Made by a program: the position numbers and the translations under genes. The notes under the pieces are model-generated. The model had not been told where the DNA came from, searched no databases, and saw nothing but the letters and a program-made list of their open reading frames with translations. Of a stretch of 45,679 nucleotides of DNA, positions 29,201 through 35,977 are shown one piece after another. Within the stretch, counting starts at the first letter, position 1. Every line of letters starts with the position of its first letter. The stretch covers positions 1 through 45,679 of the forward strand of contig JACCZE010000189.1 of assembly GCA_013696105.1 (NCBI GenBank), read 5' to 3'. The DNA comes from Planctomycetota bacterium (GTDB lineage: Bacteria > Planctomycetota > UBA11346).

Positions 29201-30174
29201 TCAACGACATCCTGATCAAGCTGGCGCATCCGGACGCTGCGTTCAATGTGAGCTGCCGCATCGCCGACATCAACGGCAAGCCGATCGACGACATCGCGGT
29301 GCGCCTGCCGCCGAGCCTGGTCGCCGTCCGCACGGGCAGCATCACGACCAAGGTCGGGCTCTCGTTCTCGGAACCCATGGACAAGGCCACGCTCGATGAC
29401 GCGGCCAACTACGCCATCGAGCCCGAGATCACCGTGACCGCGGCGAAGGCCGCGGCGGATCTCATGAGCGTCACCCTGACGACCTCCGAGATGACGCCGG
29501 GCACCACCTACACCGTATCCCTCGTCAATCTCAAGAGCCGCGATACGGGCAACGTGGTGAAGTCGAACGCGCACAAGGCTTTCGCATTCGAACCCAAGGC
29601 CGAGGTGAACGGACTGACCGGCGAATACTTCAACTCCGCCGACTTCAAGGAGCCGGCGCTGGTGCGCCTGGATCCGCTCATCGATTTCGCCTGGGGCGGT
29701 AACGCTCCCGATCCGGCGGTGAAGCAGGCTCCGTTCTCGGTGCGATGGAGCGGGACGGTCACCCCCAAGTTCAGCGAAACCTATACCCTGACCACGACCT
29801 GCGACGACGGTCAGCGCCTGTGGATCGACGGTAAGCAACTGGTCGACGATTGGGTTCCCCACGGCCCCACGGACAAATCGGGGACTATCGCCTTGGAAGC
29901 CGGCCGTGCCTACGCACTCACCATGGAGATGTACAACGCCGGCGGAGGGGCGAACGCGCGCCTCATGTGGTCCAGTCCGAGTCAGCCCGCCGAGGTCGTT
30001 CCCGAAGACCGGCTATCCACCCCGAATCCCTTCGATCGCCCGGACCTCGGCTCGCCCGAGGCTGCTGCGCCCAAGAAGCCACCCGCGCCTGCCGCCCCCA
30101 AGAAGGATCAGGTGAAGGTCCCCCCTCCGATCAAGGAGCCTAAGAAACCGCCGGCCAAAGGCGGGAAGAAATAG
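20218..30174 (+). CDS. Giant secreted multidomain protein (TPR-like helices, PQQ-type propellers, CBM9-like, Ig-like, PA14)
   Basis: This 3318-residue protein starts at ATG 20218 with a signal peptide (TSVLLLLSVLACVASLDA). The approximate domain order is: a concanavalin-like beta-sandwich (25-265); a WQLLGPF sandwich (280-430); TPR-like helices (440-790); a second WQVVGPF sandwich (805-950); and more helices (955-1340). Two PQQ-type propellers follow (about 1370-1800 and 1830-2240), with at least eight TG-x-x-LW-like blades such as SGRVLWRTPL and TGKDLWRWLP. Then come a CBM9-like domain (2276-2475, VDGRLDDW), two further beta-sandwiches (2622-2765 and 2920-3020), a Big_5/Ig-like domain (3035-3125, FSEPMDKATLDD), and PA14 (3130-3263, GLTGEYFNSADF). 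A Lys/Pro-rich tail closes it. No C-terminal sorting tail or catalytic motif is seen. It is likely a surface or periplasmic scaffold binding glycans and proteins. Confidence 0.9.
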   Translation: MRTSVLLLLSVLACVASLDAVDIAWPATTHGDAVPEGWDIHRAKESKGAIRFDHGQALLSSEPASHVHLVRKVGINGSDAAPLRAQCTIASEDDKMLKGLPTWIGLYWDATHVVCIGLGANRLNTELAPWEHSQRKAWCSLVDGEKRETKPADFVLYGAESPGHFRIVVTTRAISAQASRDGVSWRELASLERKAGSFEGPPAKVILGRGWIADKPDPANLDLDADIGDLKNTELIAYRFDRVSITNELPKVPPRAPAGYKKSGTWEDTLLPITLANATPKWQLLGPFQRGDPEYDPKMGVKPGQMFQSLTGAKGTKGTWVPHDLGDNPDNRLIDLRALLKITAKEQVGVAATTITVDQPRLERFIFYGGQAVHLFLNGRRIATSWRDEGWLIVDPLIAMAPLVKGENTVVAMVDSGYGTFSSIHFRHEIGDSLARIALNRQLIGDFPDDADFGMPAMQENARLWEAMGCAAQAVDAWGEILARDGLPLAQVSTACFERARLHRQMHDTDGVIADVEDLAQRQLKERDAADSVSSRLTVARLWEQMGFLDRSLAVIDDVVKQTDLDALQLIDAYLERSRLHQLLKKDAEVATDLRELSTRLPPDHDERFEFLLQSLELELRANKTSGLDREIAEMSKAKDAPRERLARLHALYSGRCEEIGDTAQRVAYLQHVIDHSVWQTDYDDVQVEVAEALLLPAKESKEVKEPAKDAAPPQPKLPDAKIVRDAVERYRLALARIGANRPTVLAAAEAVQTALASDPGKALALARSAYLRACLAESAVGDRLLKDSVSLSSGLGAKAMEQFGAVRDWQVVGPFENANWSAYAREIIPAAAVDTGKPVEGKAWQKPGAEFYGPTGLDLAKLLKIDNQVAFVTKRIDAETPFDAELACGADDGLIVWFNGKKIHEDRIQRGVVPGSLRFPVRFEKGANTILAMIQNGAGGWGIEMSIDPGASLGLSRLLAEMDRAPEARRDQCQMLFKLADDAQQANQFDEALAFAQAIIRSCPDRLDLQIEATNRTIARAQTSSETITFEPLAAWIESLAARRAVPEKDKVIADFRWRIATAMRTAGELQATAEELRLIRRTSMQSDAQVRVMVEQAQLQRIAGYPQAAAVMLRQALERGITDAEVHKRASQGLAAIRSLKSETPIGDSSLDAATMVATADRVAASNDVERALKSYQRAIEQHGRELYRLSPDKVVGVGEYCLDRIRALGPAGITGYRQLFDARAKDLYQLALENGSPDSLQDVISTYRFSSVADDALNRLASWCLDSGAYERASGLLSQLLADHPDTDLPAAMVLAKYAYAAEAARNPLGARKALDMLGLKFPNAQLTISGKQVAVGDWIAQRRTALDAGDPRALSALGVGSGSRRTGYRPYSPIPGPCTIETEFPQDPSDIAGVYRFLPSPYRHIAIDGAIDGGLACFHTLDETFAIDLADGRLRWRSRVPFPTLRRAERQPEFGGLPETMTAIQDGLVFARALRRSIDATDRFALEARELATGRLLWSSECLDGLSDASIASSPATSAGTVYAVAQQVDDRYRRSVVALEADSGRVLWRTPLMPGTPGLSLTRQQDLYLGDHLAAPSLMGNDVYVCTDAGSLVALDATSGAIRWIATYPHAWLDANESRRAIRQLGNRAASRVIVGQKSLYVAPRDCLAVLSVQRSNGDILWQQPLSDALALVGIAPDVAGSDGRLILQGRGLACFDTATGKDLWRWLPRAGGALHGIASLGGGFAYVSSESGLHRIRLTNGTLHASTPWSTLGITVSGSDGPIGNLMLLPDRIVAFGDRRVVVFGAATAEIDAKNPAPAPKHARLAIGDDSPLALATTTATIPDLSGGLALRWHLGTDLGKAIIESTSAGDQIYVLGGTSLSAMDLTKNELLWRTTIAAGSLRVVAGPGLLVAAYPHHLCAYDSRTGASLWTVAEAIGDSGFGLEYGPDEPHYAEITVSDKAVSVRRKGANRIRVLDAKTGRETTTVSYAGAVAATVQSGDDLVTIVRVGGMLAAEGTSLATGLSTWRVALSPDLKEQKLLQALPAKDGKTLYLFSDNNAIGVDLAGKRELFAQSIPIGYAIYPYIDAGRPVVFAERGDVEWYSMIFDPASGKCLLEEKVEKNWVPFPHSALQCSGDRAVNISIQRVPGHYTTICRSLSTGKDLWTIDRAEQWSRKFVQVVVTPTHVVQIWFAYQTNLLGYTLIDIETGKVLAEGELPGSVPAVKDFPATFLAGQLVYGSHQGFYSVAGLPSGAQREAVLAGIRDGKPPESESLRAGLSEFAAVVARETRLVLSTAKPMTVDGRLDDWTTIEPISMNHWTRRRGSDASGSAAARLRLTWDKRNLYIAVDAEDDVLTSVAPGQSPIEGDSLSVAIDSDLDGFNRNDASKLIVLQLALVDGQTRLTQASGRSLDLGDDGRPEARIGRTAKGLVYEIAVPWASLRSAADQRPGSVGMAIGVAITDRDRTRADSALEWGNALTRGLQARLLKPLAFVDLTPELIEQYRSLIAMLPSHAVSWKLLQRLGDAATAKAGIPGRIATYEQFLNEHPESAHAKGIIDEIGRLHQQAGDKDPAPKLAPLLAKTSGAKAVFEPAVLRREKLLKAANLIPDGDDVMTFLYEVEALLHKGQQGTWKGVHGADGYVLAGDTVKPPSYAKVTITGHQDYVWAPTTPDERALQKAGADDRIAACWYVDGTITVDLDLTDGATHRVRLYCLDWDSGRANAIQIAKAADGAVIDGPRTIGGLNNGCWAVWDIKGHVKVTLAKAGAHNAVLSGIFFDPVPKDAKPVTGDIAAAFVSDDSMPANWFDKNLALYMDWIRANPTSPQAFRPLVRVRDWIAEISKGDKQREAMAGCERLMDEVNFSRSQRRAFYDIVGVSIPQWRALGYFDPQKGAESLHETLAPEKRPVDVDDHFVGIRNRDLVWRDLRSLADWSYPVNILGGVPPEAKPAVCYLYTRFECATAHDAYVMFGARSPALMWVNRKRVGPVLACGPYSPRSEYAIAVHLDKGINDILIKLAHPDAAFNVSCRIADINGKPIDDIAVRLPPSLVAVRTGSITTKVGLSFSEPMDKATLDDAANYAIEPEITVTAAKAAADLMSVTLTTSEMTPGTTYTVSLVNLKSRDTGNVVKSNAHKAFAFEPKAEVNGLTGEYFNSADFKEPALVRLDPLIDFAWGGNAPDPAVKQAPFSVRWSGTVTPKFSETYTLTTTCDDGQRLWIDGKQLVDDWVPHGPTDKSGTIALEAGRAYALTMEMYNAGGGANARLMWSSPSQPAEVVPEDRLSTPNPFDRPDLGSPEAAAPKKPPAPAAPKKDQVKVPPPIKEPKKPPAKGGKK

Positions 30175-30347
30175 CGGCGAATCCGCCCGCGCAGGAGCCA
30201 GGCGTCGACGGGCCAGACACCCTGCATAGGCCCTCCTCCATCGACCAGCCGGCGACTGCCACACCTGCAAACACCGGCGTTCGACCTCGGCGCACGCGCT
30301 TGCCTGGCTTGAGCTTGAGTCCATGGTAGGGCTCCTGGGGAGCGAGG

Positions 30348-31631
30348 ATGATCATCCGCCTGCAGCACCAGCGGCCCGATGGCGACGTGGACACGTACCA
30401 CCTCAAATCGGGACGGCGGTACCACATCGGCCGCGGGTCCGGCTGCGAAGTGCGGATCCTGGATCTGAAGCTGAGTCGCAAGCACTGCGCCGTCGAGTAC
30501 ATCGAAGGCGAATGGAAGATCGTCGACCTGCTGTCGACCAACGGCTGCAAGGTCGACGGCGATCAGATCGTCGGATCACAGCCCTTGCGCGTCGGCTCCG
30601 CGATCGAGATCGGCCAATCGACCATCGCCGTCATGCGCATCCTCGGCGATGACGAGGGCGACGACGGCAATGACGAGGGCGAAGCCCCGCCAGCTGCGGC
30701 ATCGGCGGCTGTTCCCGCCAAGCCGCCGGTTCCGCCCTCAACCAGCGCCAGGCCCAGCGCCGGAGCCAATGGCCACGCCAAGGCCGATCGGCGCGAGAAG
30801 CCCTCCGAGATGTACCCCCATCCGCTCGAGCAGGAGCCACTGCCCCTCGACGAGGACGATGCTCCGGCGAGCGAACCGACCGAGCACCGCGCCAACGACT
30901 GGGAGCCCGACCCCGAGCCCGAGGCGGCGGCCAAGACCGGCGCGCTCGTCCCCAACGCGCAGCTGGATGCCAAGGCCGACCTCGCCCTGGAAGCCGCGCG
31001 CAAGGCGGCCAACTCCGCCGCCGAGGCCGCACGCAGCAACACCGGCATGCTGCAGAAGCTGCCGTCCAAACCGATCGAAGCGGTCGACGAGCCCAGCGCC
31101 AAGGTGCTCCCCACCCAGCCGCCGCGCTCGGAGGGTAGCTCGTCGCATTACCGCAACTCCCCCGTCGCGAAGCGCCCCACCCCGCTGCCGTCACCGGCCT
31201 CGGAGCTCGAATCGGGCCCGTTCAAGTCGCTCGATGCGCGTGAAATCGCCCCCGGCCACCGTGCGCCGACTCCGATCACCACCAAGCCCCCGAGCGCTCC
31301 GACACAGCGGCCCAGCAGCAGCATCCATCGGCCGAAGATCGTTCCGGTGATCATCCAGCCGATCGATACGGAAGCCGAGCCGCCGCCCGTTCGCAGCGAA
31401 CCGGTGGCGCAACAGCCGCCTCCGGCGTCACCGCCCAAGACCGCCGGATCGCCGCTGAGCGAGACTCCCGCCGTTCCAGCATCGTCGGTGCCCGCAGCGG
31501 ATGACCGGACGTTCTTCATCACCGTGTTCGGCCGGCGCATCGGTCCGCTCACGCGCGCGGCCGCCCGAGACCTCAAGGCGCGGGAGCTCAAGGGCACCCT
31601 GACGCTCAAGGATCTCGACCAATACAAGTAG
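30348..31631 (+). CDS. FHA-domain protein with Pro/Ala-rich linker and GYF_2-like C-terminus
   Basis: This 427-residue protein has GGGAG upstream of ATG 30348. The N-terminal FHA domain (about 1-98) has all the hallmark residues: GRGSGCEV, LSRKHC and STNGCKVDG, so phosphothreonine binding is expected. Residues 105-380 are low-complexity, rich in Pro, Ala, Ser and Glu, and probably disordered. The last 45 residues (FFITVFGRRIGPLTRAAARD ... LTLKDL) resemble GYF_2-type domains, which often follow FHA or serine/threonine kinase modules in this phylum. No signal or membrane segment is seen, so it is cytoplasmic. It sits between the giant protein and the LptD-like gene in the same direction. It may link a Ser/Thr kinase signal to envelope assembly; this is inference, as no kinase is encoded nearby. 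Confidence 0.88.
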   Translation: MIIRLQHQRPDGDVDTYHLKSGRRYHIGRGSGCEVRILDLKLSRKHCAVEYIEGEWKIVDLLSTNGCKVDGDQIVGSQPLRVGSAIEIGQSTIAVMRILGDDEGDDGNDEGEAPPAAASAAVPAKPPVPPSTSARPSAGANGHAKADRREKPSEMYPHPLEQEPLPLDEDDAPASEPTEHRANDWEPDPEPEAAAKTGALVPNAQLDAKADLALEAARKAANSAAEAARSNTGMLQKLPSKPIEAVDEPSAKVLPTQPPRSEGSSSHYRNSPVAKRPTPLPSPASELESGPFKSLDAREIAPGHRAPTPITTKPPSAPTQRPSSSIHRPKIVPVIIQPIDTEAEPPPVRSEPVAQQPPPASPPKTAGSPLSETPAVPASSVPAADDRTFFITVFGRRIGPLTRAAARDLKARELKGTLTLKDLDQYK

Positions 31632-31723
31632 CGTGGACCCGGCAACGTCCACCCCGCCATCGACCGCAGGACGTGGATAGGGCTGGCGAGAACGGCTCTC
31701 GGGGGCACCATGTCCGCGCGCGC

Positions 31724-33952
31724 ATGACCCTCCGCGACCGACATTCCCGTGGAGCCAAGCGACGTTACCGGGCTCGCGGGCGCCGCGGCCTGATCGCCCT
31801 GGCTGCCGCATGTCTCGCCGCTCGACTGGGCGCCGCCGAGCACATGAGCCTGGAAGCGCCCGGATACCACATCGCCCCAGGTGGCGTGCTGGTCGCACAG
31901 CAGGGATTCGTCGCGACCTACGAGGGCAAGCGCCTGCTCGGCGATACCATCCGTTACGACGAGCCCGGGGACGACCTCTACGCCGAAGGCAGCATCGTCT
32001 ATCTGATGCCCAAGGTCCGCATCCACGCGGAGCGCATCGGCCTGCACCCGAAAGCGCGCACCGGCAAGGCCTGGAAGGTCGAAGCGTTCATCGAGACACG
32101 GGGTCGGACCATCCATGCACGGGCGGAGCGCATCGAGATCGAGACCACGCGCATCACGCTCCATGATGTCGAAGCGGATCTCGGCTACGGCGCGATCGGC
32201 AGCATCCATTGTCCGAAGATCCGCGTGTACCTGTTCGAGGAGCCGAAGAAGGATCGCGACGGCTTCGAGGAGTATGTCTCCGGGGTGGATGTCGTCTCGC
32301 CCACGGGCAGGGTCATCGGCATCCCGGTGCTGTGGTTCCCCTATCTGTACCGTGACTTCACCTTCGATTATCCGTGGTCGCGCATCCTCTTCGGCCGTTC
32401 GCGACGCCTGGGTTATTTCGCGCATTATTGGATCGGCAGCAACATTCCCGCCTTCGCCGGCTGGCATACCCGTCTCGAAGCGCGGGGAGACCTGAATTCC
32501 CGCTCCGGCCAGGGATTCGGAGCCAACGGCTATTGGCGGCATGACGTTTTCGGCCGCGGTTCGGTCGAGTACTTCGAGATGCCGAAGGAGACCGTCGCAG
32601 GCGGCGTGAACGACAGCGTGGACGTCGCTGAACGACGGGCGCGGATGGTCGATGCCGAGCATCAGGTGAACTTGGGCAAGGGCGCGATCTACGGGCGCTA
32701 CACCCATGAGCCTGAGCAGGATCCGCTCGCACCCGGTTTCGTGCGACCGATCGCCGGCGGCGATGAGCGCTTCCGCGCGGATTACTTCCGCACCGATCTC
32801 GACCGTAGGCCCTTCGCGCGACGTGGCGGCGGCGTTACGTACGGCATCCCCTTCGCGACCCTCGCCGTCGACACTCAGCACAATCCCCAACGCGACCTGC
32901 GCGGTACCGAACGCTGGCTCGGTGTGCATGCCGAGGTCCCACCGGCGACCATCATCGGCCCGCTGCATGCGGCGGGCTACGCCTGGGAAGAGGACCTGCA
33001 TCGGCCCCACGACGACACCGAGGCCGATCGCCTGCGCGTGGACGCATCGCTCGGCGGCCTGCAATGGATCGGCGGCCTTGGGCTGGATGCGACCGGAGGC
33101 GTGCGCGGCCTGCGCTACGATCGCGGTCGCATCGCCGGAGTCGACCAGACCTCCTCGCAGCAGCGCCACCTGCTGTACACCGAGAGCGGAGTCCGGGTGC
33201 GCTTCGAACAGGAGGGCCCGACGTGGACGCATGTGTTCACCCCGCGTGCGGGCGTCGAACTGTCATCCGTCGGACAAGGCGACGTGCTTCCCGCCTACGG
33301 CTTCGGCGATGCACGCGATGTGTTCGAGGAGGACCAGCACTTCTACGTCCTCGGGTTCGATACGGCGTTGACCAAGGGCCCATATCTGTTGCGTGCGCGC
33401 GCGAAATCCCGTTGGGCGATGCGCGATGAGGATCGGGTGCTCGTCGACGCCGCGGGCGTGGTCCACACCGGACCCACACGCCTGGCCGATGTCTCGGGAG
33501 ACATCGAAGGACAGATCGGACCGCGCCTGACCCTGTCGGGAGCGTTCCTCTACGATGCTCGTCCGCGGCGCTGGCAATCCCTGACTGGCGTGGGCAATTA
33601 CCAGGTGACCAAGCGCTTGGCGGTGCACCACGTTATCAATCTCTCGCCCGACACCGCCGGCGGCGACCGCTTCGACAACGAGCCCGGATTCAGTTTCCAG
33701 GCCGACCGGTACCGCTTCGACGGCTCGGTCACGCTGCGCCCCGGCGGTCGCCCGGTGGATGTGTATTTCGCGCAGCTGTCGCGCAGCATGGTTGACGGAA
33801 CGCTGATCTTCTCGTACGAGTACCAGCACAGCCCCACAGGCGGATTCTACGATCAGCGCTACAGCATCGGCTTCGTGTTCTTCGGGACCGAAGGCGTGGA
33901 TACCGATGGCAGCGGAGGTGGCCGAAGTGGATCCAGCTACTCGCTCCGCTGA
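31724..33952 (+). CDS. LptD-like outer-membrane barrel protein (LPS-assembly family)
   Basis: This 742-residue protein is read from ATG 31724; a GTG at 31673 is possible. After a basic start and a signal-like helix (GLIALAAACLAARLGAAE) comes an OstA/LptA-like beta-jellyroll (about 30-160). It has short strand repeats such as GDTIRYDEPGDDLYAEGSI, VRIHAERIGL and IHARAERIEI. The transition IGIPVLWFPYLYRDF recalls the plug-to-barrel junction of LptD. The remainder alternates amphipathic strands (GVRVRFEQEG, FYVLGFDTAL, RLTLSGAFLY), as in an outer-membrane barrel, and ends shortly after YSIGFVFFG. LptD inserts lipopolysaccharide into the outer leaflet. This copy is divergent and could instead transport another glycolipid. 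It follows the FHA gene by 92 bp. Confidence 0.8.
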   Translation: MTLRDRHSRGAKRRYRARGRRGLIALAAACLAARLGAAEHMSLEAPGYHIAPGGVLVAQQGFVATYEGKRLLGDTIRYDEPGDDLYAEGSIVYLMPKVRIHAERIGLHPKARTGKAWKVEAFIETRGRTIHARAERIEIETTRITLHDVEADLGYGAIGSIHCPKIRVYLFEEPKKDRDGFEEYVSGVDVVSPTGRVIGIPVLWFPYLYRDFTFDYPWSRILFGRSRRLGYFAHYWIGSNIPAFAGWHTRLEARGDLNSRSGQGFGANGYWRHDVFGRGSVEYFEMPKETVAGGVNDSVDVAERRARMVDAEHQVNLGKGAIYGRYTHEPEQDPLAPGFVRPIAGGDERFRADYFRTDLDRRPFARRGGGVTYGIPFATLAVDTQHNPQRDLRGTERWLGVHAEVPPATIIGPLHAAGYAWEEDLHRPHDDTEADRLRVDASLGGLQWIGGLGLDATGGVRGLRYDRGRIAGVDQTSSQQRHLLYTESGVRVRFEQEGPTWTHVFTPRAGVELSSVGQGDVLPAYGFGDARDVFEEDQHFYVLGFDTALTKGPYLLRARAKSRWAMRDEDRVLVDAAGVVHTGPTRLADVSGDIEGQIGPRLTLSGAFLYDARPRRWQSLTGVGNYQVTKRLAVHHVINLSPDTAGGDRFDNEPGFSFQADRYRFDGSVTLRPGGRPVDVYFAQLSRSMVDGTLIFSYEYQHSPTGGFYDQRYSIGFVFFGTEGVDTDGSGGGRSGSSYSLR

Positions 33953-33988
33953 TCCAGGATGTCCCGGCGCCGGGGCGGAGGTTCGCGG

Positions 33989-34837
33989 ATGATCTCGTCC
34001 GGAGCCCTCGTGCGGATCGCCATCCTCGCCACCTGGATCGGCCTGTTCGGGTTCCATGTCGCATCGCGCATCTGGGCTGGCCGGGGAGCGGAGCGACGCT
34101 TGTCGCTGGAGACCTCCACCGGCCGTCCATTGCGATACGACATCACCATGCGTACAGCGGATATCGAGCGTCCGATCGGGACCTGCCTGATCACGCGTGA
34201 ACGTTCGCCCCGAGGGTACCGCATCAGCACCCGGGTATCACTGGCTGACGCATCGTCTGTCCCCGTCCTGGACCAGCTCCTGAGCCGCCTTGGGACTGGG
34301 GACCCAGGCGAACGCGCGACGCTGCGCATCGTCGAGGAATTCGACGAGCTGCCGAGCATCAGCTGCATCTCGATGAGCGCCTCCGCAGGCACGCTTGCGG
34401 CCGAGGCCCGCTTCGATCTCGGCCCTGGTCTGCACGGTCGCTGGCAGCTCGATGGCGGACCCGAAGGCCGACTCGATTTCCCATCGTTCCCGACCGAGGG
34501 ACTGCACGGGCTGCAGTTGGTGCCGGTTCTGCCAGCGGACCTGGTGGTCGGCGACCGCTTCGCCGAAGACACGCTGGGAGTCGACCCGCTCGCCGCTGCC
34601 CCAATCCGTCACCGCTCGGTGTACGTGGTCGCCTCGGAGGAAACCCTCGAGGTCGGTGGCCAGACCATGATCCTGCTGCGCGTGGAGGTAGCGAGTGACG
34701 GTGTCCCATGCGTACAGCTGTGGTGCGACCGCACGGGGACCATCCACGTGATGCGTGCGCGCGATATCGGGCTCAGCCTCTCATTGCGTCGATCGCACGA
34801 TGCCGACTCGGACGCGGACGCGTGGAGCGCGCCGTGA
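33989..34837 (+). CDS. Membrane-anchored protein of unknown function
   Basis: The start at ATG 33989 is chosen because GGAGG lies 7 nt upstream; ATG 33959 lacks a binding site. The 282-residue product has one N-terminal membrane helix (LVRIAILATWIGLFGFHV) and a beta-rich extracytoplasmic region. That region includes RYDITMRTADIERPIG, LRIVEEFDELPS, LQLVPVLPADLVVGDRF and VQLWCDRTGTIHVMRARD. This layout resembles lipid- or polymer-handling periplasmic proteins, but I do not recognise a named family. It begins 36 bp after the LptD-like gene and overlaps the squalene synthase start by 4 nt, so it is cotranscribed with both and could couple envelope and lipid functions. Confidence 0.72.
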   Translation: MISSGALVRIAILATWIGLFGFHVASRIWAGRGAERRLSLETSTGRPLRYDITMRTADIERPIGTCLITRERSPRGYRISTRVSLADASSVPVLDQLLSRLGTGDPGERATLRIVEEFDELPSISCISMSASAGTLAAEARFDLGPGLHGRWQLDGGPEGRLDFPSFPTEGLHGLQLVPVLPADLVVGDRFAEDTLGVDPLAAAPIRHRSVYVVASEETLEVGGQTMILLRVEVASDGVPCVQLWCDRTGTIHVMRARDIGLSLSLRRSHDADSDADAWSAP

Positions 34838-35922
34838 CGCGCCACCGGGATCGTCAATCTCCGCGCGCCCCATCGGCCGGGGGGGATGACAGCATCTTCT
34901 GCGTGGGCATGCTGCCGCGCGTATCGCGCACGTTCGCAGCCTGCATCCGGCTGCTTCCTCCGCCGCTGGACAACCAGGTGCTCATCGCCTACCTGCTCTG
35001 TCGGGTGGCCGATACGATCGAGGATACCGCCGATCTGCCGGTCGCCGAGAAGGACCGGCTTCTGGCGCTGTTCGCAGCGAGCCTGACCGAGGACGGCAGC
35101 GATCCCACCGCATTGGCGACGGCATTCGCCCATCCCCGCACCGACGATGAGCTGCTCGCGCGCGAAGCATCGGCGGTCTGGCGTCGATTCCGTGCGCTGC
35201 CCCGCCCGCAGCGCGATGCGATCTCGCCCTGGGTGCGAGAGATGTGCGCCGGAATGGCGGAATTCGCCACCATCCACAGCCATGCCCGACCCGACCGCTT
35301 GGTCGCTCTCACCGCGGTCGCCGATCTCGATCGCTACTGCTACTATGTCGCCGGAACGGTCGGGCACCTGCTCACGGAGCTGTTCCGGTTGCACCACCCG
35401 CGCGTGACGCGACAGCATTACGCCAGGCTCAAGGAGCTCGCTACCAGCTTCGGACTCGGGCTCCAGCTGACCAACATCATCAAGGACGTCGCCGACGACC
35501 GCAGTCGCGGATGGAGCTTCGTGCCGCGGCAGCTCTGTCAGCTCGCGGGCATAAGTCCCGAGGACCTCATCGCTCCAACCCATCGCCGTGAAGCGGGAGT
35601 GGTGATGAACGCGCTGATCGCGAAAGCGCGCATCCATCTGAGCGATGCGCTGGATTACTGCACGGCGCTGCCACGCAGCCAGTATCGCATCCGCCTGTTC
35701 TGCCTGACCCCGCTGTATTTCGCCATCCGCACCTTGGCGCTGGCGGAGCGCGATCCGGCGCTCCTGGATCCCGGGCACAAGGTCAAGATCACCCGCGGCG
35801 AGGTCTATCGGACCATCTGCATGACGTACATGCTCGCTCCGAACAATCATCTCGTGCGCGCGTACTACCGTCAACTCGCTGCCAAGAAGCGGACGCGCAA
35901 GCACGGCGAAGCCCGCCTCTAG
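34834..35922 (+). CDS. Squalene/phytoene synthase, squalene-synthase type
   Basis: This 362-residue protein is read from GTG 34834, overlapping the upstream stop as GTGA. The two Asp-rich substrate-binding motifs are present: DTIED (60-64) in LCRVADTIEDTAD, and NIIKDVADD (Asp218, Asp222) in GLQLTNIIKDVADD. The segment RYCYYVAGTVGHLLTELF and the N-terminal SRTFAACIRLLP are closer to eukaryotic-type squalene synthases than to CrtB phytoene synthases. The expected reaction is head-to-head condensation of two farnesyl diphosphates to squalene or a precursor. The C-terminus lacks the membrane anchor of eukaryotic enzymes. No squalene cyclase is encoded here. The final product (squalene, carotenoid or sterol/hopanoid precursor) cannot be set from sequence alone. 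Confidence 0.9.
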   Translation: MTRHRDRQSPRAPSAGGDDSIFCVGMLPRVSRTFAACIRLLPPPLDNQVLIAYLLCRVADTIEDTADLPVAEKDRLLALFAASLTEDGSDPTALATAFAHPRTDDELLAREASAVWRRFRALPRPQRDAISPWVREMCAGMAEFATIHSHARPDRLVALTAVADLDRYCYYVAGTVGHLLTELFRLHHPRVTRQHYARLKELATSFGLGLQLTNIIKDVADDRSRGWSFVPRQLCQLAGISPEDLIAPTHRREAGVVMNALIAKARIHLSDALDYCTALPRSQYRIRLFCLTPLYFAIRTLALAERDPALLDPGHKVKITRGEVYRTICMTYMLAPNNHLVRAYYRQLAAKKRTRKHGEARL

Positions 35923-35937
35923 CAGCCGGCGTCTCGA

Positions 35938-35977
35938 CCTAACGCAGCCTAACGCAGCCTAACGCAGCCTAACGCAG
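35938..35977. repeat. Four exact 10-bp tandem repeats at the CheR stop codon
   Basis: CCTAACGCAG occurs four times in direct succession between the convergent squalene synthase and CheR genes. Read on the minus strand each copy gives CTGCGTTAGG. The first copy supplies the CheR stop codon TAG (35969-35971), and the 10-bp period places TAG in all three frames downstream. Confidence 0.92.
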
